Assembly: GCA_002104905.1 (NCBI GenBank)
Contig: MCFE01000223.1
Span: 59,290 to 123,289, forward strand
Direction: 5' to 3'
Length of the DNA stretch: 64,000 nt
DNA from: Basidiobolus meristosporus CBS 931.73
Lineage: Eukaryota; Basidiobolomycota; Basidiobolomycetes; Basidiobolales; Basidiobolaceae
The translations under genes were made by a program, and so were the position numbers. Positions 22,819 to 32,959 of the stretch are shown in pieces. Each line of letters opens with the position of its first letter. Position 1 is the stretch's first letter. The notes under the pieces are model-generated. The model saw nothing but the letters and a program-made list of their open reading frames with translations. It was not told the origin of the DNA and searched no databases.

Positions 22819-22983
22819 GGGGCAGACATTCTGACCTTCAACAAAGTAACACTATCATATCACTTTTTAGTCAATACTCATATGAATTTAAGAGAGTATT
22901 GTATTAGAGACATTGCACCTTCATAAATGTGAGATTCAGTGAAGACCTGCCATTATAAGCATTGCAAATGAAGTTATGGCACT

Positions 22984-23001
22984 ACATACACATATATATG
23001 T
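22984..23001. promoter_or_regulatory. Near-palindrome in the divergent promoter region, copy B
   Basis: Same position and sequence type as in copies A, C, D and E, with one central change (ACATAT instead of ACATGT). Confidence 0.4.
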
Positions 23002-23040
23002 AACATTATTTCCCATTTGGTTTGGCTCACTTCCATATAT

Positions 23041-23849
23041 ATACTGCCAAAAATAAAACTAAGTCATCTGGTTCCCAACCATACCCCACTGCTGATGGCA
23101 GCAGAAAAATGGTTGGACAACAGCTTGCTTTGACATTCAGTACAACAAATAGGGCTACATCCAAAAATGGCCCTGTGGACAGTGCACTCATTGAAGGTAA
23201 TAATGCGGACTCCTCTGGCTGTCAGTTAAGTAGGTAAATAAGAACCTTTGCAGAGCCACATGCTGACTGTTATGCCCAGGCAGATGATAATGTAGCAAAT
23301 GCAGTACCTTCAGTTGAAGACCAACAAGTTACTGTAATAACATCACCACCACCCATATTGGCAAGTATGTTTTCAGCTCATACCAAAGCATTAATGAGGT
23401 ATTTAGGAGCAGTGACTGATAGGGTAGATGCAATGGCCTGGAGAAATCACAAAATAGTCTCTAAACAGGATGAGCTGATAATACATGTAGAGTAATCATT
23501 ATCCTAAGTAGAGAAAGCAGTATATTTGCTGCAAGAAAGGAACTGAAAAAGCTCAATGTCACAGCCAAGAATCAAGCCCTTTCCCAATGTAACATCAGAG
23601 GAGCACTGTACAGTCTTTCAAGTATAGCAATAGTGCCCAAAGCCTAAGCCCACAGAAAAACCTATTGCAGCATGGGAGGGAGAGAATGTAGTGTTTATTC
23701 TAAAGACTAAAAATAAGAAGACACAGAAGATCTGTCAAGCGGTAGAGTGCAGCAATGAGGAGTGGGCTAATGTTCAAGAGGCCATCAGAAGTCTAGCATG
23801 CCATCACCTTGAGTCCAGCATTGCATGGGACTATCAGGAGCTCAATCAG
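23041..23849 (+). pseudogene. CACTA-B accessory protein, N-terminal two thirds
   Basis: The usual ATG is ATA here. The frame reads the GQQLALTFS and NNADSSGCQ region, PSVEDQQVTVITSPPPILAS, then a predicted coiled coil (heptad-like EQSIS.VEKAV..LQ.R) with several stops. The conserved PTEKPIAAWEGENVVFI and ECSNEEWANVQEAIRSLA segments follow. It is interrupted at 23849 after the codons for QELNQ. Confidence 0.65.
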
Positions 23850-24132
23850 TATTGTCTGTTAAGTCAGTAGCATTATTCAGCAAATGAATCAGCAGATCCT
23901 TATCAGACTAAAATAGGTATACTAAGTAGGATCTCATTGGGTGATGATGATGCAATCAAATGAGTCATCAGCTTCAACTTACATTAAGAAATACTATCAG
24001 TTAGCAATGAATCTGGCAAAATGTATATAAGGAGCTGCTTCAACCTCAGTATAAGTTAGTAGAAGTTTTAGTGAATAGAATACTAGCTAAACTCCCGAAT
24101 CCTCTTCAAATCTTATACCAGGACTTGTAACA
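23850..24132 (+). repeat. Partial LTR of a third family (LTR-III)
   Basis: It matches, in reverse complement, the solo LTR at 31854-32222, but lacks about the first 85 bp. It ends CTTGTAACA at 24132 and contains a TATATAAGG box. Left neighbour is CACTA-B; right neighbour is mid-gag copia-II sequence, so both junctions are secondary. Confidence 0.7.
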
Positions 24133-26703
24133 TATGAAGAACTTGTAATGCAAAGATCAAGCAGAGATAATTGAATATAATGATTGATTCAGCCCAGAAA
24201 GACAAACAGAAAAGAAGGGAAAGCTACAAAACTCAAGAAATGCTGGTTGCTGTGACTATTGTCATAAGCTAGGACACTGCGCACAAAAATGCAAGAAGAG
24301 AAAGCAGACAAAAATGACAAATTAGAGCAGGCAATCCATATAACTACTGATGAACTGTTATTTGTAACTGTGCAAGAGAGCTCAATTAACCATAATAATG
24401 AATGGTATATTGACTCTAGAGCATTAGAGCATATTTGCAGTATGAAGGAGTGATTTATCAACTTACAGACTATTTCCATAAGAAAGCTTTAACTTGGAGA
24501 TAAATCTGCACTGGAAGCTACCACCAGTGTGTCTATACAGCCATATATGAGTGATATCTCAGGGGTAACAGCAGCAAAACTGACTGACATAATTTATGTG
24601 CGTGGAATTGCCAGGAAACTACTCAGTTAGTAAAGCAATTACTCAGGGACTGAAGTATGTCATGGCTAAGCAGAGCTGCTCAATCTGAGTGAAAATGAGC
24701 AAAATTAGCTCTGGAAATCCAAGATCAAAATATATACAACTTACAATGCAAGATTGTTGTGACACAGTATGTCAGCATTGCCAAACCTGATTGAACTAAC
24801 TGGGAGATAGGGCATAGGATGCTAGGACACACTGGGAACAGAAAATGAGCCAACTGGAGAAAAATCAACCTGTTTTGGGCATGATTTACTCAATTCCAAT
24901 CAGAGTGAATGTCTGTAAGGGTTGCTTATATGGCTAGGCAACATATCAGGAGCTCAGGGTGCATTAACACAACCTAAATAATGGCTATTGCGCACTCAGT
25001 AATATATTGGCTGATTAAAATACTGTAACTTGGAGACACAAGATACTTACATCACATATTGAAAAAGAAGTAAAGATATACATGGTTGTACTACTGCTAG
25101 ACAAGGGATGAGGTTTTGGAGATGTTTAAGCACTTCAAGGATATGGCAGGAACACAAATTGGGTTTAAATGGAGGGTAGGTTGAAGTGATAATGGAGTCA
25201 AATATTGCTCCAAGGAGTGTGCAAAATACTGCTCAACTACTGACATACTTCAAAAGACCACTGTCCCACCTACTCCACAGCAAAATGGAGTATCAGAATA
25301 TACAAATAGATCTTCAGTAGAGATGAGAAGATTTATGTTATATGTCAATGGAATCAACTACAGGTTTTTGGCTAAATCTATTGCTACTACAGTATACATT
25401 AAGAATAGATGCCTAACAACAGCTCCACCTGACTCTACACCCTTTGAAACATTTATAGGCAAAAAAAAGACCTCCAGCTCCCTAGGAGTATTTGGCAGCA
25501 ATGTCTTTAATCACATTCCTGACAGAAAATGCCCAAAGTTGGAATCAAAGAGTAGAAAAGGGTTATTTCTTGGGTGTTGTTGGATACTAAAGGTTATAGA
25601 GTTTATTATGTCAACAGTCAGAAGCTGATCAAGAATAAGAATGTTGTATTTGAGAAGAATTCAGTTCAGAAAGTCACTGAAATCATTGGCCAGCTGCCTG
25701 ATAATGCAATCAGCACTAATGGAGAAGCTACATAACTAATTTGGCCAAATACAGAAGATAATTCTGCCAGTTTCCAATCAGAGCAGTTTATTTTAAATAG
25801 GAGATCTGCCATAATAGGAAATGCCCCTGGATCCTGGAATCAGGCATATAGGGATCAGCCTAATGAGTGCTACAAGTGACCAGCAAGCACTCAACAGACA
25901 AAATCAGATCTCTTCAACAAGTTTGAAATAAAAGATCTTGGAAACTTAGCTATTTTCTTGGAATTGAAGTTAAATATGACTTACCTTTGCATAAATTGTG
26001 CTGAATCAGTATAAGTACCCTAGGGACATCCTCAGATGCTTCAAAATGGAAAATTGCAAGCCTGCAGCTACCCCTCTGGATAATAACTTGAAACTCAGCA
26101 AATCTGAGACAGATCTGGGCAAAAACGGCAAATATATGATGCTGTCTACACATTCAGATATTGCAGTAGCAGCTTGAATAGTCCGTCAATTCACAAAAAG
26201 TTGCCAATCAGGACATATTACAGTAGTTAAGCAGATTTTCAGATATTATTGCATCTTATGAATATTGTACTGGAAGACTGTGGAGCAGTTGATAGGCAAA
26301 ATTTTGATGGTTATAGTAAATTTGGTTGGGGTAGGGATCTAAATGACAGAAGCTCCACCACTGGGTATGTACTTCTTTATGCTAGTGCACCCATTACTTG
26401 CAATTGCAAGAAAGAACCAACTATAGCCCTATCTACAACTGAAGTCAAGTATATGGCTGCTTGTCATGCAACTAAGGAGGCTATATGGCTACAGAAATTA
26501 CTCAAGGACTTGTGTTTTATTCCAATGAATCAACATGTATTTACAAGAATAGTCAAAGTTGTAATTCACCAGCTACAAATCCTACTGATCATGTCAGAAC
26601 TAAACTCATGGATAAACAAAATGGTAGCAGATATATTGACAAGTCCACTGGCTAGGCCACATTTTGAGAATATCAGAGAGGAACTAGGATTGAGATATTA
26701 GAC
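24133..26703 (+). pseudogene. Copia-II gag-pol of element J, heavily decayed
   Basis: Recognisable parts are a CCDYCHKLGHCAQKC zinc knuckle (about 24250), an integrase region ending in the open ORF 25323-25628, and then a deletion removing most of RT (jump near 25860). The RT tail and RNase H follow (26249-26701: DGYSKFGWGRDLNDRSSTTG, ALSTTEVKYMAA). Stops are frequent throughout. It is useful as an outgroup: it retains the intact reading (AAAAGAAGG) at the site where the younger copia-II lost one base. Confidence 0.8.
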
Positions 26704-27431
26704 TTGTTCTGTTGGATAGTGCCACATTGAGCCATGAGTGCCAAATGATGCCATAGTGTGCCAGAGAGGCCAAGTGAGCATCTACCTGGCCACAGAGTGT
26801 GAAACATAGCTCCGCATCTTCATGCAAAGCAGCCCCTGTGTTTCACCCATTGTGTTAGAGAAAATCCATTTTTTGACCTTTTTTTTGAATCAATGTTGTG
26901 CAGGATGTGTTGGAGCACAAGCAGATTGAAGATATGCATCTGGTACTAAATACCTATGGCACTCTGAATCTAGCTCCTGTAGCTTGTATCATGTCACAAA
27001 AATGAATGGCACTATCTTGGTCCACTGGTACTATCTGGCACTATATTTAAATATTAGCCCTAAAGTAAGATCTATACAAAGCACTTATAGTGCCAGATAG
27101 TACCAGTGGACCAAGATAGTGCCATTCATTTTTGTGACATAATACAAGCTACAGGAGCTAGATTCAGAGTGCCATGAGTATTGAGTACCAGATGCATATC
27201 TTCAGTTCTCCTGTGCTCTTACACATTCTGAGCTACATTGATCCACAAAAAAAGGTCAAAAAATGGATTTTCTCCTGCGCAATGGGTGAAACACAGGGGC
27301 TGCTTTACATGAAGATGCAGAGCTATGTTTCACACTCTGCGGCCAAGTATAGGCTCACTTGACCTCTCTGGCACACTATGGCATCATCTGGCACTCATGG
27401 CTCAATGTGGCACTATCCAACGGAACACGTC
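26701..27431. mobile_element. Palindromic foldback element with 5-bp duplication
   Basis: A 731-bp segment whose left half (from GACTTGTTCTGTTGGATAG) is the inverted repeat of its right half (rc: GACGTGTTCCGTTGGATAG). Arms are about 340 bp around a short loop near 27045-27087. It is flanked by TATTA at 26696-26700 and 27432-27436; removing it and one TATTA restores the copia-II pol end and polypurine tract. The arms are rich in AGTGCCA/TGGCACT repeats. No open reading frame spans it, so it is non-autonomous. Confidence 0.88.
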
Positions 27432-27528
27432 TATTATTTAGTTTTAGGGGGGATGTTGATACATTGGACTATTTGGTATCATTCAGCAGCTAAAGATTGA
27501 ATTATCAATTCTGGACTAGTCTTTGGAC

Positions 27529-29410
27529 ATTGTGGGAATATTTATCCAGAAGTGGATCACCAATGACAACTTGATGCATCCACAGCTTTTGTGCAAGGAG
27601 TTTGCAACAGGATTTGAGTGGCTATACTACAAACATAAAGCTGAATATGTAGATCTCAGCTGCTACTGTATTTACTTGCTATTCCTTCTTACTTGGTATG
27701 ATAAGAATATTGGACCTTGCTTCACCTTTTTGGCGTTTCCTATTGAGCAGATGTGTGGGAAATAGAAATAAGAACATTACCCTCAAGTCTGTCATTGATG
27801 TGATGAGTTGACACATGGAGTACCTAGGTTAACACTCAATAATGTAACGCTATTATAAGGAGGACTGCAGGTAGCCAGTATAACATCACCACTACCTATA
27901 TTAGCAAGCATGGAGTCAGCACTTGCTAAAGCACTTATCAGGCCATTGGTTACAGTGGCTGATAGGAGAGATGTAATGGCCCAGAGAAGTCAGAAAATAA
28001 TACAGAAGCAGAATAAGAAGTGATACATTTGGAGCAATCAATGTCTTGGGTATATATTGCAAATTCTTTGCTCCACAGAAGCAACTAAGTAGCTTGGTGT
28101 CACAGCCAAGAATTGGACCATTTCTCAATGTAGCAGCAGAGGAAAAGAGTATGGTCTTAGAAGCACAACCGCAGTGCCCAGAAATAAAGCCTACAGAAAA
28201 ACCTTTTGCAGCATGGGAGGGAGAGACTGCTGTATTCATACTCTTGCCTATAAATCACAAGACATTTAAGATCTGTGAAGCCATTGAGTTCAATGTGGAA
28301 GAATAGCCTACTATTGAAAATGTCATTAGAAGTCTAGCACAGCATCAACTAGAGTCCAGCATACCATGGGAATATTAGGAACTCCAGGCCATTGATAATG
28401 CACTTAACCTGTTCTATGGGCACAGTCCAGGATTCAACTAAGTAGGTAGATTCTGGGCCAGCATTGGTATGCTAAGAAAGTATCTCAAGAGTAGCAGAAA
28501 CTATCAAAGGCAGAAGAGCCAGGGTGTCATGGCTAAGAGCCAGTTGCTTTCTCAAGAGCTCATTTTAAACATGGCTGAAGGCTCTAAACAAGTGGCATAG
28601 AAATGGTTTTTTACCATTGTCTCCATGTTTGCCATTGAAGAAAGAGTGGTGATCCCACTAACTGACAAAGTAACATTGTCAGTACTCAATGACTATGGCA
28701 ATGCTTATAGTGGAATTTTGGATCACTAATAGGCACATCAAGAGGTTGCAGCACTACTTGAGTAGCAGTGCTCACACAAGCACACTTAAATGTTGCAAGA
28801 ACTTGCTGGAAAGACTTAGAGATGATATACTAGACCTTGCAGTGCAGGCTGAAGACCAGGACATATAGGAAACAGTGAATAAATAGCAGCATCAAGCCAC
28901 AGGGTTTCTGCCAAAGTCACAGAAAATGGTTGTTTCCGTAGAATTACTTATTGAGTGCTGGACTTTGATGGAGTTCCTTTGTGAGTGTAGGGTTTGGCTA
29001 ACTGTTAATGTTGGTTATAGAGACCTGTATAGTTCAGTACAGTTGGCAATTGAGGTACAACTGAAGTTTTGACGGAAATAAATCAATTAGTATGCATGAA
29101 AGTAAGAGACACAGTTTAGTCAGGAAGTAAAGAGTGCAAAAAAGAGGTAATACCCAAGTAATGCACTTAAATGTAGGAGATGCTAGAGTGTCAAGGATCA
29201 GAAAGTGAGAATGTTGGCAACAAACCAATTAAAAGCTATTTATGTGTTAATGTGATGAAAATCTTGACCAAATTCTCTGTGGAATCTGGGATACAATGAT
29301 TTTTCATTGGTTTTTGTGTGGTGTCCTAATGTGATCAATATCTCTTAGTCTCAGGACCTTAATTTTGCAACAGCTTTTTGATGGACTCATCACATTTATT
29401 TTTCATAGGG
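27529..29410 (+). mobile_element. CACTA copy G, composite remnant
   Basis: 27529-27840 encodes a C-terminal transposase segment (DIVGIFIQKWITNDNLMHPQ onward) on the plus strand. From about 27860 the accessory gene also reads on the plus strand, the opposite relative arrangement to intact copies, so two fragments have been joined. The right terminus TTTTTCATAGGG ends at 29410, directly next to copia-I sequence, showing insertion into a copia-I element. 28600-29400 is the accessory 3' region and subterminal DNA. Confidence 0.7.
27865..28880 (+). pseudogene. CACTA-G accessory protein remnant
   Basis: Matches the accessory gene from ITSPLPILAS through the coiled coil, the PTEKPFAAWEGETAVFI segment (open at 28046-28306), and the RFWASIGMLRK-like and FWN regions. 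The tandem basic repeats are absent: the sequence jumps from the TSGIEMV region to the segment before SVEFW. Many stops. This copy suggests the central and C-terminal blocks are the conserved parts of the protein. Confidence 0.6.
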
Positions 29411-29960
29411 GCTTTGACAATTCTAGATGCAGGATCACTGATCAATATGGTGCCCATAGTGCTTTGGGTATTGGGGATCAGAATTTGTACAAATTGAACT
29501 GTATTCCATCATATCTGGAAGCCAATAAATGTAAGTTAAGTGAAGAAACACCAATTCTTTTGCCCATGAGATTTGGACACATCACTGTTAATTATTGCGC
29601 AAAATGATCAGAGGTAAGTTAATTTCCACAGTAATAGATGATAACCCAGGTAACTGGGAGAAATGTGAAGCCTGCATTTATGTGAAACAAGTCAGACAAA
29701 AGTTGGAGAGCTCTTGGTCAAGCAAAACTAAGGAAAAATCAGATCTAATTTACTTAGACCTGTGATGACCTGTGCAATACCTACCCTTAGGCAGGATGAA
29801 GTATTTAATTACTTATAGTGATGATTATATAGATACACAGGTGTCTACTTCATTATCAGAAATGAAAAAGCTCTGTCTAAGCTCAGGGAGTATAGAGCCT
29901 AGTGGTAGAGATAAACTGGTGAAATACCAAGAAAACTCCCAAACAGATTTCAGTTAGGTC
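29411..29960 (+). pseudogene. Copia-I protease/integrase scrap (copia-H)
   Basis: Reads SRCRITDQYGAHSALGIGDQNLY, then the pre-integrase and integrase N-terminus with stops, to about KYQENSQTDFS. The sequence begins mid-codon at the CACTA-G terminus and stops at gypsy-C LTR-like sequence. It is the target into which CACTA-G inserted. Confidence 0.7.
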
Positions 29961-30420
29961 AGTCTCTGGGCTAATTGGACTTAATTAAAAGATATAAATA
30001 AAGCTTACTGAACATCCTGGCTCAGTGCGTGTCACAATAAAGTTAAAATTGTGTCTCAGTAAAAATAAGATCTTAGGAGTCACATTCTGGTTTCTATCCA
30101 AGCTTAGCACATCTAGCACTGCCATCAGCACAAAGCTTAGCTTGCAGAGCAAACCAACTCTGTTGCATTCATAGCCAAACCTAGTTATATACAAGACCAG
30201 TATTAGTCCAGAGCCTCTCTGCTAATATATCTGCCACTTCTGAAAATTCTGAGATTCTACACTTTGTTGTCACTTAGGCTCAGTTAAACCATTCAAGAGT
30301 TTTATTGCTCTTTTCCCTTGAATACTACAATTGTAGTACCTGCAAATTGACTCATCCTGATATCTCCTGAGCTCTGAACTACTGGCAAAGATTAATTGGA
30401 TCCTACATGGAAATTCAGCC
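29961..30420 (+). repeat. Gypsy-C 5' LTR remnant and leader
   Basis: About the first 250 bp align loosely with 40360-40519, the 3' LTR remnant. The remainder is leader or degenerate gag with no coding sequence I can recognise. LTR ends cannot be fixed because both copies are truncated. Confidence 0.45.
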
Positions 30421-32770
30421 AATGAAATAACAGGGCATGAGGAAGCATATGAAGAATCGACAGTTCAAGACTATCACAACAACTTTGAGTTTCTGACTAA
30501 AATTGCAACTGTTTGAGAAAAGAAGGAACTAATGACGCTGCTAAAAGCCATAGAGGTATCACTCACCCTCAATGGCCAATCATATGTAGCATTACTGGAT
30601 AATGGATCATCAAACTCTACTGTATCTCCTAATGTGGTCACAGAACTCAAGTTGGAAATCAAAAAGCAACCAGAAACAATCATGCCTGCAGCAAGGGACC
30701 TCTCAGCTCCTAAAATTGGTGACACCAATCCAATTAACAAACACTGTGGTTTGTTAACTATAATCCATCAAATGGAAGTTATTGACATTCCAGATAGGCC
30801 TTGGGTAGTTATTGATCTAGACACCTTCACCAATGTTGGCTTTCAAATAGGCAGACAACCAGTTTCCTATCCTGGATTAACTAGATCTAAGCACCTGTAA
30901 TGGATCAGTTTACAGAAACCAACTCACCCCAACTGGGAGAAGAGAAGTCAACCCCAACTTTTCAAGCATGTTTTCAAGCAGTCAAGTTGGATATTCAGCT
31001 GGCCATAGAATGAAACCAAACCATTCCAAGAAACAGTTCTGCACTATTTGAGAATGCATTGTTATGCTAGAAACCCCATATGGGGAGTCTACATGGAGGT
31101 GGCAATACTCAACTCCACATTCATGTCTACACTTGATTGATGAAATAGTCCAACAGTGGGCTGACAATGGAAACATCACTAAAGCCCCAGTCAACAAAAC
31201 ATTCAACAGCTCATAGACACTTGCAACTAAGAAGGGTGCTGATAGAAATCCAACACTGATAAGACCCTGCTTGGGCACCAGACCTCTGAATAAGCTTCTC
31301 CATCATGATAAATTTCCAATTCTAAGAATCCAGAATTTCCTTTCCTCACTATCAGGAGCAAAAGTATTTTTCAAGCTAGACTTGAAGAATGCATGTCACT
31401 GGCTCCAAATCCATACTGATCATTAGTATAAGATTACATCTACTTGGAACAATATATAATGGATGTTTCAGGGAGCTCCCTTTGACCTAAAAACATTTGC
31501 CAGCAAGTTCAAGAGTCATGACTTTAATACTCAAGAATGTGCCATATACCTTGTAGCTTGTTAATGATGTCATTATATTTTGCACAACCTGTGATGATCA
31601 TGCAACTCAAGTCAATGCTGTAGTCAACAGACTAATAGCTGTTGGACTGATTCTCAGTGCTGAAAAATGCAGTTTGCTTGCCTCAATATCAATCTACTTG
31701 AATTATAGTTGCACCAGCTGGCCACCAACTAGACCTTTCTCAAGTGGACAATATTTTGAATGGACTAAACTAACTAGCGCCAAGCAACTTCAACTTTACC
31801 TTGGAGTATTTAACTATTTTAGGAACACATACCACACAAGTCTTCATTGAGTGTGTTACAAGTCTTGGTATGAGAGTTGCAGAGGAATAGGGAGTTTAGC
31901 TAGTGTTGTATTCACTAAAATTTGAACTGATCTTTATTGAGGTTCCAGCAGCTCCTTATATACATTTTGCCAGATCAATTGCTGACTAATTGTATTTCCT
32001 AATGTAGGCTGTGGCTAATGACTCATTTGATTGCATCCTCATCACCCAATAAGATCATATTTAATATATCTATTTCTGTCTGATAAGGATCTGTTGATTC
32101 ATTTGCTGACTAATGTTACTGATTTGATAGATTATACTGATATACTGGTAACCTAAACAAATAACTAGTTGATTTGACTAAAAACTGATCTAACTTAAAT
32201 ATTCAAGTAGCAGATCATAACAAGTGACCTTTTGGATGCACTATGCTATGGCCAAGATCTCCCCTCAGCCAGGAACAGCACTCAAATCCAAGCCATTGAG
32301 TTACTCTGCAAACTGCTTCCACAGGTACCCACCTTATGTAGCCCAGACTTTACCAAGCCCTTTGTTGTTGCTACAGATGCATCTAATGTTGGGTTGGCAG
32401 CTGTCCTGTACCAGGATGAGGACCAAAATCTGCCTCACTGGATCTCTTTTCAGGCCAGCTCCCTACAATCTGCTGAGAAAGCTACTCTGTCACCAAAAAG
32501 GAGCTGCTTGTCATAGGCTTTGCCTTGAAGAGGTTTCACTAGTATCTATGGGCTAACCCTTTTACCTTGTACACTGACTGCCAAGCCCCTGCCAATATCC
32601 ATGCTCAAGAGACTCTGACTTGAATTCTTATCAAATGGCTTGATATTCTGCTTGATTATGAATATACAGTTACTCATTGCCTATGAGTTTGCAACATCCA
32701 GGCTGACCACCTATCAAGACTTTTCCTAACTTCACCATGGGAGGAACATGTGATTACTGACATAATCTGT
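30420..32770 (+). pseudogene. Gypsy-C protease, RT and RNase H, broken
   Basis: The protease ORF (30532-30900) has LDNGSSNS, where the usual retropepsin site is DxGS: the Asp is kept and N replaces the usual S/T. RT follows with many stops. Recognisable parts are FFKLDLKNA, the FQGAPFDLKTFASKF segment near 31480, and VNDVIIF near 31565, where YVDD has become VNDV, so the catalytic pair is damaged. RNase H at 32360-32520 reads FVVATDASNVGLAAVLYQ. The reading frame at its end (HVITDIIC) continues at 38739 if CACTA-C is removed. Confidence 0.75.
31854..32222 (-). repeat. LTR-III solo LTR in gypsy-C
   Basis: A 369-bp TGTTAC...ATAACA segment with AGTG on both sides (31850-31853 and 32223-32226). 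It is the reverse complement of the partial LTR at 23850-24132 over their shared length. No internal retroelement sequence accompanies it. Its parent family is not otherwise present in the window. Confidence 0.8.
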
Positions 32771-32959
32771 CCCTATGAAAAATAATTTGGTTCAGCAAGT
32801 GGATCCTATCTGGATTGGCCATTGGGATCCCATGAAGAGACTGCCATAATACCAACAGCTTGGAATTAGTGACCCTCTTAACAATCTTATGACAAAATCA
32901 CAATGGCATTTTGCTAATGTTACTACCAAATAAAGTGATAAAACTTGATAAGATATGAT

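Larger units (their letters stand above)
14593..23849 (-). mobile_element. CACTA copy B, split by a nest of LTR elements
   Basis: The transposase-side terminus CCCTATGAAAAACAACTTGG starts at 14593. The element runs to 14725, is interrupted by the gypsy-A solo LTR and its contents (14726-21067), then resumes at 21068 with sequence that continues the terminus of copy C. Transposase is on the minus strand (21100-22818) and accessory on the plus strand (23041-23849). The accessory end is cut off at 23849 by a third LTR family. Confidence 0.8.
24133..27528 (+). mobile_element. Decayed copia-II element J
   Basis: Copia-II sequence from mid-gag through pol, polypurine tract (AGGGGGG near 27447-27453) and the first 75 bp of a 3' LTR (27454-27528). 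It then joins CACTA-G. It carries a palindromic foldback element at 26701-27431. It is far more diverged than the element at 16081-20986. Confidence 0.8.
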
